A stretch of DNA of 5,334 nucleotides. Origin: CAYVBN01 sp964538565. GTDB lineage: Bacteria > Pseudomonadota > Alphaproteobacteria > Rhizobiales > Xanthobacteraceae. The notes below the pieces were generated by a model. It saw nothing but the letters and a program-made list of their open reading frames with translations, had not been told where the DNA came from and did not search any database. The stretch lies in assembly GCA_964538565.1 (NCBI GenBank), contig CAZIGW010000335.1, forward strand, positions 1 to 5,334. Direction: 5' to 3'. The position numbers were made by a program, and so were the translations under genes. This document shows, piece after piece, positions 4,775 to 5,334 of this stretch; the first letter of the stretch is position 1; every line of letters starts with the position of its first letter.

Positions 4775-5334
4775 ATGAATATCCTCCTTCTCGGCTCCGG
4801 CGGGCGCGAGCATGCGCTGGCCTGGAAGATTGCCGGCAGCCCGCTGTGCGACCGGCTGTGGTGCGCACCCGGCAACGCCGGCATCGCCCGCGAGGCGGAG
4901 TGCGTCGCCCTCGACCTCGCCGATCACGCCGCCATCGTCGCCTTCTGCCGCGCCGAGCGGATCGACCTCGTGGTGGTCGGGCCGGAGGCTCCGCTGGTCG
5001 CCGGCCTCGTCGACGACCTTGAAGCCGCCGGCATCAAGGCGTTCGGACCGACGCGCGCGGCGGCCCGGCTGGAAGGCTCGAAGGGTTTCACCAAGGACCT
5101 GTGCCGCGCGAACGCGATCCCCACCGCCGCGTACGCGCGCTTTGCCGCGGCCGCCCCGGCCAAGGCCTATGTTCGTCGGATGGGCGCGCCGATCGTCGTC
5201 AAGGCGGACGGGCTCGCCGCCGGCAAGGGCGTGGTGATCGCCTGGACCGACGCCGAGGCGGAGGAAGCGATCGATCATATGTTCGCCGGCGGCTTCGGCG
5301 GCGCCGGCGCGGAGGTGGTGATCGAGGAGTTCCT
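4775..5334 (+). CDS. purD: Phosphoribosylamine-glycine ligase, 3' end cut by window
   Basis: PurD (GAR synthetase) joins glycine to 5-phosphoribosylamine with ATP, the second step of purine synthesis in the cytoplasm. The window holds the first 186 of about 425 residues. The N-terminal Rossmann-like domain has the glycine-rich loop MNILLLGSGGREHALAW (1-17), the PGNAG segment (32-36), VVVGPEAPLVAGLVDDL (66-82) and AFGPTRAAARLEGSK (89-103). The ATP-grasp domain then begins, with KADGLAAGKGVV (143-154) as its nucleotide-binding strand-loop, and the sequence breaks off after VVIEEF. All motifs expected in this part are intact. The start is set by the family-typical N-terminus; the Shine-Dalgarno is weak. 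It is divergent from the MFS gene, which probably has no functional link to it. Confidence 0.97.
   Translation, partial: MNILLLGSGGREHALAWKIAGSPLCDRLWCAPGNAGIAREAECVALDLADHAAIVAFCRAERIDLVVVGPEAPLVAGLVDDLEAAGIKAFGPTRAAARLEGSKGFTKDLCRANAIPTAAYARFAAAAPAKAYVRRMGAPIVVKADGLAAGKGVVIAWTDAEAEEAIDHMFAGGFGGAGAEVVIEEF

Noticed and set aside
1..5334. CRISPR array, insertion sequence or attachment-site repeats.
   Set aside because: I found no regularly spaced repeats, no transposase or integrase coding and no tRNA gene on either strand.

Overview
The window is a very GC-rich chromosomal segment that looks like an alphaproteobacterium of the Hyphomicrobiales (Rhizobiales), in the Bradyrhizobium/Xanthobacteraceae direction. 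The main reasons are the rhizobial-type sequences of XseA and PurD, and an outer-membrane barrel of the Omp25/Omp31 type, which is characteristic of this order. This assignment is by recognition of protein sequence only; no database was searched.

Layout. Bases 1-1308 (minus strand) hold the 5' part of xseA, the exonuclease VII large subunit, cut by the window edge. Bases 1309-1738 are a 430-base spacer with no convincing gene; it carries a clean 17-base dyad, a short direct repeat and the promoter region of the next gene. Bases 1739-2530 (plus) encode a complete outer-membrane beta-barrel protein with a signal peptide and a TTG start. A short convergent spacer with two hairpins follows. Bases 2594-3271 (minus) encode a complete secreted four-cysteine lectin-like protein. 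Ninety-three bases upstream of it on the same strand is a complete 12-helix MFS transporter (3365-4591). A 183-base divergent spacer leads to purD (4775 to the window end, plus), cut after 186 residues.

How the genes fit together. The two outer genes are housekeeping functions: repair and recombination (xseA) and purine synthesis (purD). As I recall, they often lie close together and divergent in Hyphomicrobiales. The three inner genes look like envelope or accessory cargo: an outer-membrane barrel, an exported lectin-like protein and an inner-membrane exporter-like MFS protein. The MFS and lectin-like genes could form a two-gene transcription unit, while the barrel gene has its own upstream region and a visibly lower GC content. 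I see no mobile-element ends, CRISPR array, tRNA or rRNA. I do not see a clearly new multi-gene system. The most unusual items are the exported lectin-like gene and its MFS neighbour, the palindrome in the long spacer, and a possibly leaderless MFS transcript.
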